From assembly GCA_011050085.1 (NCBI GenBank), contig DRGL01000069.1, positions 163,934 through 227,933 on the forward strand: 64,000 nucleotides of DNA, read 5' to 3'. Of the stretch, positions 45,759 to 54,463 are shown one piece after another; the first letter of the stretch is position 1, and each line of letters opens with the position of its first letter. Source of the stretch: Pricia antarctica. GTDB taxonomy: Bacteria > Bacteroidota > Bacteroidia > Flavobacteriales > Flavobacteriaceae. The notes beneath the pieces are model-generated. The model was not told the DNA's origin. It made no database searches and saw only the letters and a list, made by a program, of their open reading frames with translations. The position numbers and the translations under genes are program-made.

Positions 45759-46772
45759 TTAAAAATTTACGGTAGCCTTGATAACTCCGTTCTCGGGGTC
45801 TAACCAGCTATCAAAATGAGCGATCATCTCATCGCATTGAACGTTGTGCGTCACAAAGGAATCAGTAGGAAATTCGCCCTTTTCCAATACGGATATGACA
45901 TACTTAAAATCTTCTAGGGTCGCATTTCTACTACAAAGAATACTCGTTTCCTTAGCGTGAATTGCAGGATGCGTAAATGTAAGCTCACCCTTGGAGAGGC
46001 CCACCAAAATATACCGACCACCATGCGCCATATAATCAGGACCGGATTCAAGTGCCCCTTTATGACCTGTAGCATCAAAAACTGCGGTACACATATCGCC
46101 ATTGGTCAACTCCTGTATCGTACTAATAGCATTTGGACCTCCTTTTACGATATGGTCGACCCCGATAACATTTTTTGCATAATCTAGCCGCCCTTGGTTC
46201 ATATCGATTGCGATCACCTTTGCACCTTTGATTTGGGCCAATTTCATGATACCGATACCGATAGGTCCGCAGCCTATCACCACAATAGTCTCCCCTTTTT
46301 GTAACTGTGCGCGTCTAATTGCATGCGCCCCTATGGCCAAAGGCTCAACAATGGCCATTTCATCATCGGTTAGGTTTTGGGCAGGAACCAGCAAATCGAT
46401 AGGAACAGACAATAGCTCTTGCATTCCCCCGTCGGTATGGATACCCAAAACCTTCATTTGGGTACAACAATTACTTTTGCCATTTCTGCAAGCTATGCAG
46501 GTCTTACAGTTCATATAGGGCATAATGACTACATTGTCGCCCGCCTTTAAGTTTTGGGCATTGTCATCGATTTCAACAATTTGGGATGCCAGCTCGTGCC
46601 CCAATATTCTTGGATAGGTAAAAAAAGCTTGGTTACCACCATAGGCATGGAGGTCGGTACCACAGATGCCTACCTTTTTTATTTTGAGGAGGGCCTCCCC
46701 AGAAATTTTTTCAGGTGCTTTCTTTTCTTTCAACTGAAACTCACCGGGCTTTTCACAGACAATATACTTCAT
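45759..46772 (-). CDS. Zinc alcohol dehydrogenase, L-galactonate 5-dehydrogenase-like
   Basis: A 337-residue medium-chain dehydrogenase. Catalytic zinc: Cys in GICGTDLHAYGG and GHELASQIVE; structural zinc: four Cys in CKTCIACRNGKSNC (~94-107). The NAD motif is VIGCGPIGIGIMKLAQ. It resembles sorbitol/L-idonate/L-galactonate dehydrogenases. Placed before a tagaturonate reductase, oxidation of L-galactonate to D-tagaturonate is the natural reading, inferred from context. It is the first gene of the run. Confidence 0.85.
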   Translation of the reverse strand: MKYIVCEKPGEFQLKEKKAPEKISGEALLKIKKVGICGTDLHAYGGNQAFFTYPRILGHELASQIVEIDDNAQNLKAGDNVVIMPYMNCKTCIACRNGKSNCCTQMKVLGIHTDGGMQELLSVPIDLLVPAQNLTDDEMAIVEPLAIGAHAIRRAQLQKGETIVVIGCGPIGIGIMKLAQIKGAKVIAIDMNQGRLDYAKNVIGVDHIVKGGPNAISTIQELTNGDMCTAVFDATGHKGALESGPDYMAHGGRYILVGLSKGELTFTHPAIHAKETSILCSRNATLEDFKYVISVLEKGEFPTDSFVTHNVQCDEMIAHFDSWLDPENGVIKATVNF

Positions 46773-47781
46773 ACATTATTATTTTTGAAGATGAACGGGT
46801 CAATTTATACATACTTAATTACTACTGAATTATGTGACGCTACCAGCCTTCAAAGTTTCTGAAAGTTAGTTTTTTAACTTTCCTTCTTTGGGCAGATTAG
46901 TAACCCGGCGTATAATTTACCATCTTTTTGTGTAAAGGGTATGTTTTGTTCAATAAAATCATGTGTAAATCTTACAATTATCAGGCTCTTAATTCCATCA
47001 CGGAAATTTACCAAAACCATTATATCATTTGTCTAGTGCCTAGCACCTATTTTCCTGATAAGACGACGAAGTGTACTGGTTCAATCTTTGGAATTAAAGA
47101 TAAAAAAAGAAGAATCTGTACTACATAGTCAAAACCTTTAATATAATATCTAGATCTTTGTATAAAACCGTATTGGAAATTTAAATTGGATACGCGTTCC
47201 GAAAGGTAAAAATGAAAGTCCCATCATTTTACTAATAACCGGGAAAATATTGTCCACCATACTAACTGACCCGGCTACTTCCTAAAGAATACCTAGGATT
47301 AAAATTTGATTTTTACGATACTTGTTTCCGCTGCCATTGCTATCATCTCGTTTGCTGATTTCGTGGATTATTAGGATATAATACCTTTCGGCGCTATTTG
47401 AAGTATGTTCAAAGCTGGAGCGATTTGAGGTATATTTCCGAATATTCGCTTGTTCGCTTGCATTGCTACAAAAACTGAGCGATGCCGAATCTGTTTGGGG
47501 TTTTTCAAAACAATAGCGCAGTTCAGCCCTAATGTCAGTTCGTGCTGGGGAGTATTGGAAAAAGGCGTTTAAAATTCCTCTCTCGGTCCTTAAAACTAGA
47601 ATGCTGCGCTTCCGGGCCAGGTACGTGGTTCAAAATTTGGATTCCATTCCTAGGCTTAAAAATTAAAAAGCTATATTTTTCAATAGAATACTATTTAAAA
47701 GGATATAGATATCGCTATTTTTATTCTAACTTTTACCAAATGGAAAATTCAAAACTATAAGATCGACTAAAGCGAGCCCAT
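46773..47781. other. Kilobase divergent region between the sugar run and the P450 gene
   Basis: About 1 kb of AT-rich sequence with only short frames on either strand and nothing recognisable. It must contain the promoters of both divergent units. The length suggests a lost gene, perhaps a regulator, but no homology can be read. Confidence 0.45.
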
Positions 47782-48939
47782 ATGAAAAAGAGTGAGCTTA
47801 CCGACCCTTTCGGCGATTCCAGGTTGAAGAAGGGCTACGGCCAGATACACGACCAGAATGATCCAGTAATGATGATTTTAAGGCATAATGATGTTCGTAA
47901 ATCGGCACACGATTACAAGCACTTTAGCTCCGAGACAATACCGGGTAGAATTGTGGTGCCCTCCGAAGTCAATATACGTACTACACGGCAAATTCCTTTT
48001 GAACTAGACCCTCCCTTGCACGGTGCGTACAGAACCCTAATCGAACCTTGGTTCAAACGTCCACTAGAACCGGAGTACCAGAATAAATTGATCGCTCAGA
48101 TTGCTACAAACATCGAAGCTATTTTACAAGAAGGAACTGTTGAAGTAATCGCCGACTTTGCCCTACCCTTACAATCTCGAGCCTTGACGTTGTTATTAAA
48201 CACCCCTCACACCGAGGCAGAAAAATGGATTTCATGGGGTACCCATGTTTTTCGTAGCGAGGGCGAGGCGCTAGATGGGAATAAGGCCACTATGCTTTAC
48301 GACTATATTGATACAGAGATAGACCGTGCAATCGAGCATCCGAGTGATGATATGTATTCTTTTCTGCTGGATGCTAATTTTGAAGGTAGAAAATTGAATC
48401 GAGAGGAGGTTAAGGGCGTGATGGTACTAACCTTTGCAGGTGGACGTGATACAGTAATCAATGCGGTCACCAACACTATTGCTTATTTAGCAGAACATCC
48501 TGAAACCCTAGAACGTTTCCGTGAGGAGCCCGAAATTATAGGAAAGGCCGTAGAAGAATTTATTCGTTATTTTTCACCATTAACGCAGATGGGGCGGATA
48601 GTTACCGAAGACACGAAAGTCTGCGCGCATGCAGCAAAAGCGGATAGCCGGATTTCGCTATGCTGGGCGTCCGCTAATCGTGATGACCAGGTTTTCGAAA
48701 ATCCCAACGACATAGTTATCGATCGAAAAATGAATCCGCATGTCGGCTTCGGGTTTAGCCATCATAACTGTTTGGGCGCAACCCACGCACGTCAGATTTT
48801 GAAATTACTTTTAAAAGTACTGGCCGATAAAGTTGGCTCAATGGAAATTCTGGATTACAGTGAAAATATCGAGGAATGGGGAGAATTTAAACGTAAAGTC
48901 GGCTATAACCACATCAAAGTTAAATGCAATAGAAGATAG
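47782..48939 (+). CDS. Cytochrome P450, candidate sugar O-demethylase
   Basis: A 385-residue soluble bacterial P450. The I-helix has FAGGRDT (~225), the K-helix ExxR is in VEEFIRYFSP, and the heme motif FGFSHHNCLG carries Cys330. A [2Fe-2S] ferredoxin gene follows by 52 bp; a reductase is not encoded nearby. In marine flavobacteria, P450-ferredoxin pairs in carbohydrate loci (CYP236A family) demethylate 6-O-methyl-D-galactose from porphyran. The position between a galactose-type catabolic run and a polysaccharide locus makes a similar role attractive, but membership of CYP236A is not proven here. Confidence 0.9.
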   Translation: MKKSELTDPFGDSRLKKGYGQIHDQNDPVMMILRHNDVRKSAHDYKHFSSETIPGRIVVPSEVNIRTTRQIPFELDPPLHGAYRTLIEPWFKRPLEPEYQNKLIAQIATNIEAILQEGTVEVIADFALPLQSRALTLLLNTPHTEAEKWISWGTHVFRSEGEALDGNKATMLYDYIDTEIDRAIEHPSDDMYSFLLDANFEGRKLNREEVKGVMVLTFAGGRDTVINAVTNTIAYLAEHPETLERFREEPEIIGKAVEEFIRYFSPLTQMGRIVTEDTKVCAHAAKADSRISLCWASANRDDQVFENPNDIVIDRKMNPHVGFGFSHHNCLGATHARQILKLLLKVLADKVGSMEILDYSENIEEWGEFKRKVGYNHIKVKCNRR

Positions 48940-48991
48940 GGAAATCCATACATTATAAAACGCTAAGCCTTGTAAAACAAGATAAAAATTT

Positions 48992-49300
48992 ATGGCTAAA
49001 ATCACATTTATCACGCAAGAAAATGAAAGGATTATACTTGATGCCGATTCCGGTTCCGTAATGGAGTTGGCGGTTGCTAACAACGTCGACGGCATTGATG
49101 GTGATTGTGGTGGGGTCTGCTCTTGCGGAACCTGTCACGTTCATGTCTATCCAGAGGATATGCCCAAGATAGGCAGGGCGGGTAAATTTGAAAAGGATAC
49201 GCTTGAATTTGACGACAATGCCAATGAATATAGTCGCTTAAGCTGTCAAATCCCCATTAGCGAGGCGTTAGACGGCATAGAGTTCAAAGTCGCAAACTAA
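48992..49300 (+). CDS. [2Fe-2S] ferredoxin, adrenodoxin type
   Basis: A 102-residue ferredoxin. Cys39, Cys45, Cys48 and Cys85 match the C-x5-C-x2-C-x36-C pattern of adrenodoxin/putidaredoxin; Cys43 is extra. These proteins pass single electrons from an NAD(P)H reductase to a P450, here surely the upstream one. The reductase is presumably supplied from elsewhere. Confidence 0.93.
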   Translation: MAKITFITQENERIILDADSGSVMELAVANNVDGIDGDCGGVCSCGTCHVHVYPEDMPKIGRAGKFEKDTLEFDDNANEYSRLSCQIPISEALDGIEFKVAN

Positions 49301-49615
49301 ATAATATAAGTAATTCTTAAATTGTGGTAGCTTAATTGTAGTTCAGTTTTTACTTTTTAGATCTGATGATCATTCTTGCCACTTCGTTCGCGAAAGATTT
49401 AAATTAAGATTTTATTTGAGTGAAAAATTCCATACCGCTACATTTAGATAATAGTAATGATGATTTTTCGCCTTGTATCATAATAAAGAACATAATGAAA
49501 TGGCCTTCAGAAAACAACTCAGATAGTTCGGGCCAAATTTCATCATCTCGCAATTTATATTATGTTAATGCTTTTGATGGGTTAATGTAAAAGAACTCTT
49601 TTTTATCGCAACTGG
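49301..49615. other. Convergent intergenic region
   Basis: About 315 bp between the ferredoxin and the end of the GH105 gene. I see no gene and no clear terminator hairpin. Confidence 0.4.
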
Positions 49616-50989
49616 CTATTCGTTTTCTGTTGTTTTCAATTGTAATGAACTATCGTTGATTTCAAAGGCGTTGGCTTTAATAAGCTTAATGACTTCTGAA
49701 CCTGCAAGCAGTACCGGGCCATAACCATGAGCGGCAAAAACATTGATAGGTCTATAGTAGTAGAAAGCTGGATCAAAGCCCATTCCCGTACCTACACATG
49801 TTCCTTCCACTTGACCTTTATCGTTCACCATCGTAGCGACGGCGTTCCAACCCAGCAAAACTACAGGTGAATAGGCCATTTTATCTATGTACCCGTTGTT
49901 GATTGCTTTTGCAATTGAATAGGTATAGATGGCCGTCGCAGAAGTTTCTAAATAAGAATCGTTTCGGTCAATCAATTGATGCCAAAATCCGGTACCATGC
50001 TGATAAGGAACAAGACCTTTGACATGCATATCAAGTTGTTTCAAGACTTCTTTATACCCTGTATGGGTTTTGGGTAAAACATCCAATAACTCCACTAACG
50101 TCATTATGGCCCAACCATTGGCACGTGCCCAATAAAACTGAGGGTGTTCTTCCATCGCCTCTACCCACCCATGCATGTATAGTCCTTTTTCCGGATTGAA
50201 CATACGTTCGGAAAATTGACGGACTTGCTTTACTGCATCATCATAATATTTGACATCTCCGGTCAGTTTGCCCATTTGGGCCAAGGCCGGAACGCTCATA
50301 AACAAATCATCTAACCACAAGGTATTTTTTTGGGGTCTATTTCTGGCCAAGGTACCATCGGCTAAACGAAATTGCCCTTCGCTAATATAATTCATGAAAT
50401 TATCGATCAGGGGCTGCAAGTCTGCATCCAAACCAGCTCTTTTGGCTTTGATCATTGCTGCGCAAATTGCACCGGCATCATCAAGTGCATGAGGTTTTAA
50501 GGATTGGTGTATAGGAGATGGAAATTCAGGATCTGTTTTATACTTTTCTAAGTAAAAGGGAGCAATATCGGCAATGAGTTTTAAGCGTTTATTGGTGTAT
50601 TCTGCATATTTGGGATTGCCAGTGGCCTCCGTTATTTGTGTCATACCCGCATAGGTAACGCCCCACTCATAACTTGTTAATCGAAATGCGCCAGGTTCAA
50701 AAATGGTGTTTTCATCCAAATTTTTGAAATTGGTGACCTCCTCGTTTGTTTTAGAATTAATTAATTGAGATGCAGATTCTTTTTCAAGGTAATCGTAAAC
50801 CCTATCCAACGTTGTAACGATTTCTTCGATGGACTTGACACCGTAAGGTGTAGGATACTCCGGTTGTAGTAAATGTAATGGTGCAGTAACATCATTTACA
50901 GGTTCTTGTGCCGTACATAGGGATGGATAGGCCAAACACAAAACAAGAACTACAATCAAATCATACGTTTTATTCCTCATTTTTATCAT
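49616..50989 (-). CDS. GH105-type unsaturated glucuronyl/galacturonyl hydrolase
   Basis: A 457-residue exported glycosidase with a signal peptide ending LCTAQ. The (alpha/alpha)6-barrel signatures of GH105/GH88 are present: YEWGVTYAGMTQIT, HALDDAGAICAAM with the putative catalytic Asp (~175), LWLDDLFMSVPAL, and YWARANGWAIMTL. The family removes the 4,5-unsaturated uronic acid left at the non-reducing end by polysaccharide lyases, so the locus targets a uronic-acid polysaccharide. The reading begins 20 bp inside the upstream gene; a second Met at 50980 reduces the overlap to 11 bp. Confidence 0.88.
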   Translation of the reverse strand: MIKMRNKTYDLIVVLVLCLAYPSLCTAQEPVNDVTAPLHLLQPEYPTPYGVKSIEEIVTTLDRVYDYLEKESASQLINSKTNEEVTNFKNLDENTIFEPGAFRLTSYEWGVTYAGMTQITEATGNPKYAEYTNKRLKLIADIAPFYLEKYKTDPEFPSPIHQSLKPHALDDAGAICAAMIKAKRAGLDADLQPLIDNFMNYISEGQFRLADGTLARNRPQKNTLWLDDLFMSVPALAQMGKLTGDVKYYDDAVKQVRQFSERMFNPEKGLYMHGWVEAMEEHPQFYWARANGWAIMTLVELLDVLPKTHTGYKEVLKQLDMHVKGLVPYQHGTGFWHQLIDRNDSYLETSATAIYTYSIAKAINNGYIDKMAYSPVVLLGWNAVATMVNDKGQVEGTCVGTGMGFDPAFYYYRPINVFAAHGYGPVLLAGSEVIKLIKANAFEINDSSLQLKTTENE

Positions 50990-52262
50990 ATTTAATCGTT
51001 ACCTCAGCAGATAATTCATTTGCCAAGTTGGTCACATATTGTTTAAATACACTACGGTCTACGAATTTTTTGTCACTTAATTCCCAGCCTGCAACCGCGA
51101 AATACGTAATAGGCTCATTATTGTTTATTTTAAATTTTGCTAAATAGGTATTGGATAGGTTTCCAGACTTAGGAGCTTCGGTATACCCCAAATAGCTGAT
51201 TTTCGGTACAATAAGCGCCATTCCTAAAAACCACTCTTTTTCATAGGATTGTTTGTCATGTGTCATTAGAATCACATATGTATTGTTCTGCTCCAAAACT
51301 TCCAATGGTTGGTCATTATTTATATTAACTAGACCTACAACTAGATTTTCATCGCCTTTAAGACCCTCAATTGACACCCTGTTCTGATAGCCATACATAC
51401 CCGGCCAAATAGTGGTTAATTCATTTACCTGGTACGTGCGGTCATTAGGTTTCCAATTTTCATAATGGTATTCCAATACTGAGTTTACGGGTCCTTCATT
51501 TACGATACTAAAGGTTGTTGTTTCTATAGTATTTATGGAGTCGTCAACCGTAACCCCCAATCGCAATAATTCTTTATCCGTTGACAAGGCGAAGCCACCT
51601 AGTCCTACCGAGTTACCAACTGCTAGGATATCTCTGCCCCAATCTTCCATAACATGGTAGTTATCTTCAACGGCACCTTCTGCATTTATACCCACATTTT
51701 CCGGAGAAATATCAGCTGTCTTTTTACCAAAAACATCTTTTGAATTTCTACCATCCAAATAATGTCGAAATCCTACTAAATCATTTTCCCAAGAGGGACC
51801 ATCTGTCTGGTATTGTTGGTATCCCAGGGCTTTAGGTAGTTCATTGGCCAATAGTATTTCATTGTTCTTAGGCTCTACCGGAGTATCCTCTGAATCTCTT
51901 TTTCCAAACCTTGCACTCGTTCGGGTCTTGAAAGCAGGTAGTTCGTCTACCCAGGCTATGCTAACAGGCTTTTTCTCATTCGGTTGCATGTCAACTAGAA
52001 AGAAAAGCTCATCCCATTCATTGTCATTGTTTGTATCATTAATCTGGGAAGGTAAAGTATCATTGCTTGAGATTACAATAGGCAGAAGCGTATTAACCGA
52101 TGGTTTTTGCAACTTCTCTCTTTGTATTAAAATCGGCTTTTCGTTAAGTATAAACTGAGATGTATTTGTTAACTGAATTTTTTGTCCTTTTTCTATAGAA
52201 TCATTACAAGCTACTGAAATTAATAAAAGGAAGGCACAGCTGATATTGAATGATTGTTTCAT
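50970..52262 (-). CDS. DUF4861 lipoprotein
   Basis: A 430-residue exported protein with a lipoprotein signal (LLISVACND, Cys19). The body matches DUF4861: NDTNNDNEWDELFFLVD, SWENDLVGFRHYLDGRNSKDVFGK, YHVMEDWGRDILAVGNSVGLGGFAL. DUF4861 proteins are typical neighbours of GH105/GH88 enzymes in pectin- and ulvan-type loci; their activity is not one I can state. Its 3' end overlaps the GH105 start, so the two are translationally coupled. Confidence 0.83.
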   Translation of the reverse strand: MKQSFNISCAFLLLISVACNDSIEKGQKIQLTNTSQFILNEKPILIQREKLQKPSVNTLLPIVISSNDTLPSQINDTNNDNEWDELFFLVDMQPNEKKPVSIAWVDELPAFKTRTSARFGKRDSEDTPVEPKNNEILLANELPKALGYQQYQTDGPSWENDLVGFRHYLDGRNSKDVFGKKTADISPENVGINAEGAVEDNYHVMEDWGRDILAVGNSVGLGGFALSTDKELLRLGVTVDDSINTIETTTFSIVNEGPVNSVLEYHYENWKPNDRTYQVNELTTIWPGMYGYQNRVSIEGLKGDENLVVGLVNINNDQPLEVLEQNNTYVILMTHDKQSYEKEWFLGMALIVPKISYLGYTEAPKSGNLSNTYLAKFKINNNEPITYFAVAGWELSDKKFVDRSVFKQYVTNLANELSAEVTIKYDKNEE

Positions 52263-52422
52263 AGATTTTTAAAAAAATTCTTCCGATTACTTATTAATGT
52301 GAATGTCCCAAGCATTTTGCATTACTTGCGATTTTCAATATGTAACTTTGATGTTACAATTCCACACTACTTATTTTGGTATTACTTTATGGCACGCATA
52401 AAAAACAAATAAAGCATAATTT

Positions 52423-52455
52423 AAAAAAGACCCTGCAAAATAGAACAGGGTCTTT
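52423..52455 (-). terminator. Terminator after susD
   Basis: Perfect 10-bp arms AAAGACCCTG/CAGGGTCTTT with a 10-nt loop and an A6/T-run, 30 bp beyond the susD stop. It separates the susCD unit from the DUF4861-GH105 unit or lowers read-through. Confidence 0.8.
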
Positions 52456-52483
52456 CCATCTAACTCAAACAACTCATTCTTTT

Positions 52484-54427
52484 TTAATACCCTGGATTTT
52501 GAAGGGCCTGCTTTTCTTCTGGCGTCAAGGTTCTCCCCTCTGTATATACTCCATCTAAAAAGGTCTGTGGGATAGGCCTCAATACATGGTAATCTTTAAT
52601 GTTTGGAGCAGCTTCAGGATTATACGCTTTCGCCCTCTCAACTAAAGTCAATGTCCTACTTAAATCTTCCCATCTATGCCACTCGCCCATTAACTCCCTA
52701 GAACGCTCATTTAAAACCAAACTCATCATTCGGTCATATTCCCCTGACACACCCAACTCGGCAATAATGGCTTCATCTTCGGCTGGCAAACTAGCAGTGC
52801 CGGTAATAGTCAAATCTGTTGCATCGGTAGTTTCAGGAATATTATTTGACTCATAGTATGAATTTTCCCTTATGTATGAATTGTCTTCAATAGGTTGTGT
52901 AAATTCTGATGTAGGATATGCCTCGGCACCATCAATATAGAATTTTCTGTCTTCCCCGCTCTTATATGAAGCACGATTACGAACAATATTTATATACGAT
53001 AAGGCCTCTGAAAAAGAATTCAGCTTAATTTTTGCCTCCGCTGCCATCAAATATGTTTCTGCCGAACGGGCCAATATTTCATCCCTAAGACCTCGGTTAT
53101 CATTAATTGAGAGACGTGCCGCATCATAGTGCTTAGTCAAAGAGGGAAACCTTGGGTTTGGCAATAGTCCTACACCGTCTGCTGCGTAAGCAACATAGAC
53201 ATGAGGTATAGTCTTCCCATTGTAAAGAATATTAGGGTCATTATTATTTAGTGTCGACCCGAATCTGGTATCATCTGGTGTATTAATAATATACATAATA
53301 CCCAAATCTACTCCCTGAGTGTAGGATATTCCTTCGAAGGTTCCACCGCTATTTACACGGTGCTTGGTCCTAAACGTTTTCCAAAACCGGGAATCATTTA
53401 CATGGTCATACACGTCGTATGTAAAATATGTTGCAGCAAGCCTACTGTAAGGTCGCATTCCAGTAAGGTCACGTTTCATGGTTGGTAAATCATCATATCT
53501 TGCTGTAAATGGCACGGTACTAAAGTTAGATGGCGCAAGAGATTGATCCCTACTAAATTGTGCCGAAAGAATTAATTCCGGTAAAAACTCATTTGCACCA
53601 TCCGGTTCAGTATAGTTCCATAATTCTTGGAAATTTCCGGAAAGGGGATGATTGGCTATCACTTCATCCGATAAATCAACCACTTGCTGCAAATCTGCAT
53701 TTTTGGTTTCCCCATTCCAAGAGTCATTTATTTCACTGGCTCTTGTCAAATAGGCTTTTGCCAAATAATGTGCCGCAGCGTCCTTACTGATTCTTGCAGG
53801 GAATAGTACCGCATTGTCCAATAGAGTATAAGCATTTGTAAAATCGGCGATAACCTGTGCCAAAACTTCTTCTGCACTAGCTCTAGTAAATTCTAATTCT
53901 ACACTTGTACTTACCGTTAATTTTAAAGGAACACCTCCATATTGCCTTACCAATTTTAAATAATTATAAGCCCTTAAGAAGTACGCTTCACCCAACGCAA
54001 TTTGTTTGATATCCGGGCTATTTGAATCTATTGCTTCAATCGACTCAATCAATTGATTGGTCATAGCTATTCCGGCATAAAAATTATCCCAGGGTTCTTG
54101 CGCTTGTGTTCTTGTAGTGATTACGACAGAGTTGAACCTTGTGTCGTAATTGTTCCATGGACTGTTGGTATCATCACCACCTACATGAAATTCGTCTGTG
54201 CCGTAATTGGTTGTGGCGAATTGTTGCTCTGATGGGAACGGGGAGGCCAAAACCTTAAAATAAGCTCCATTTGCTAAAGAGCGAATTCCATCTTCCGTTG
54301 CGAAATATTCTGTACTTCGTTGCGTTGTCAATTCTTCATCTAGAAAATCTTTTGCACAAGAACTAAGAATACCTACCAACAACACTACTGAAAATGTGTA
54401 AGTAACATATTTTTTAAAATTCTTCAT
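52484..54427 (-). CDS. susD: SusD/RagB-family nutrient-binding lipoprotein
   Basis: A 647-residue outer-membrane lipoprotein with lipobox near ILSSCAKDFLDEE (Cys24). TPR-type SusD signatures are clear: SLANGAYFKVLA, LGEAYFLRAYNYLKLVRQYGGVPL (~144-167), and the C-terminal ERSRELMGEWHRWEDLSR. It closes over the SusC channel and captures the glycan. It lies 36 bp downstream of susC. Confidence 0.95.
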   Translation of the reverse strand: MKNFKKYVTYTFSVVLLVGILSSCAKDFLDEELTTQRSTEYFATEDGIRSLANGAYFKVLASPFPSEQQFATTNYGTDEFHVGGDDTNSPWNNYDTRFNSVVITTRTQAQEPWDNFYAGIAMTNQLIESIEAIDSNSPDIKQIALGEAYFLRAYNYLKLVRQYGGVPLKLTVSTSVELEFTRASAEEVLAQVIADFTNAYTLLDNAVLFPARISKDAAAHYLAKAYLTRASEINDSWNGETKNADLQQVVDLSDEVIANHPLSGNFQELWNYTEPDGANEFLPELILSAQFSRDQSLAPSNFSTVPFTARYDDLPTMKRDLTGMRPYSRLAATYFTYDVYDHVNDSRFWKTFRTKHRVNSGGTFEGISYTQGVDLGIMYIINTPDDTRFGSTLNNNDPNILYNGKTIPHVYVAYAADGVGLLPNPRFPSLTKHYDAARLSINDNRGLRDEILARSAETYLMAAEAKIKLNSFSEALSYINIVRNRASYKSGEDRKFYIDGAEAYPTSEFTQPIEDNSYIRENSYYESNNIPETTDATDLTITGTASLPAEDEAIIAELGVSGEYDRMMSLVLNERSRELMGEWHRWEDLSRTLTLVERAKAYNPEAAPNIKDYHVLRPIPQTFLDGVYTEGRTLTPEEKQALQNPGY

Positions 54428-54463
54428 TTTATATTTCTTTAAAGTTATATGAATTTAGGTTTG

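Noticed and set aside
47542..47760. A 72-codon frame just upstream of the P450 gene
   Set aside because: No start context, no known domain and a composition like the surrounding AT-rich spacer.
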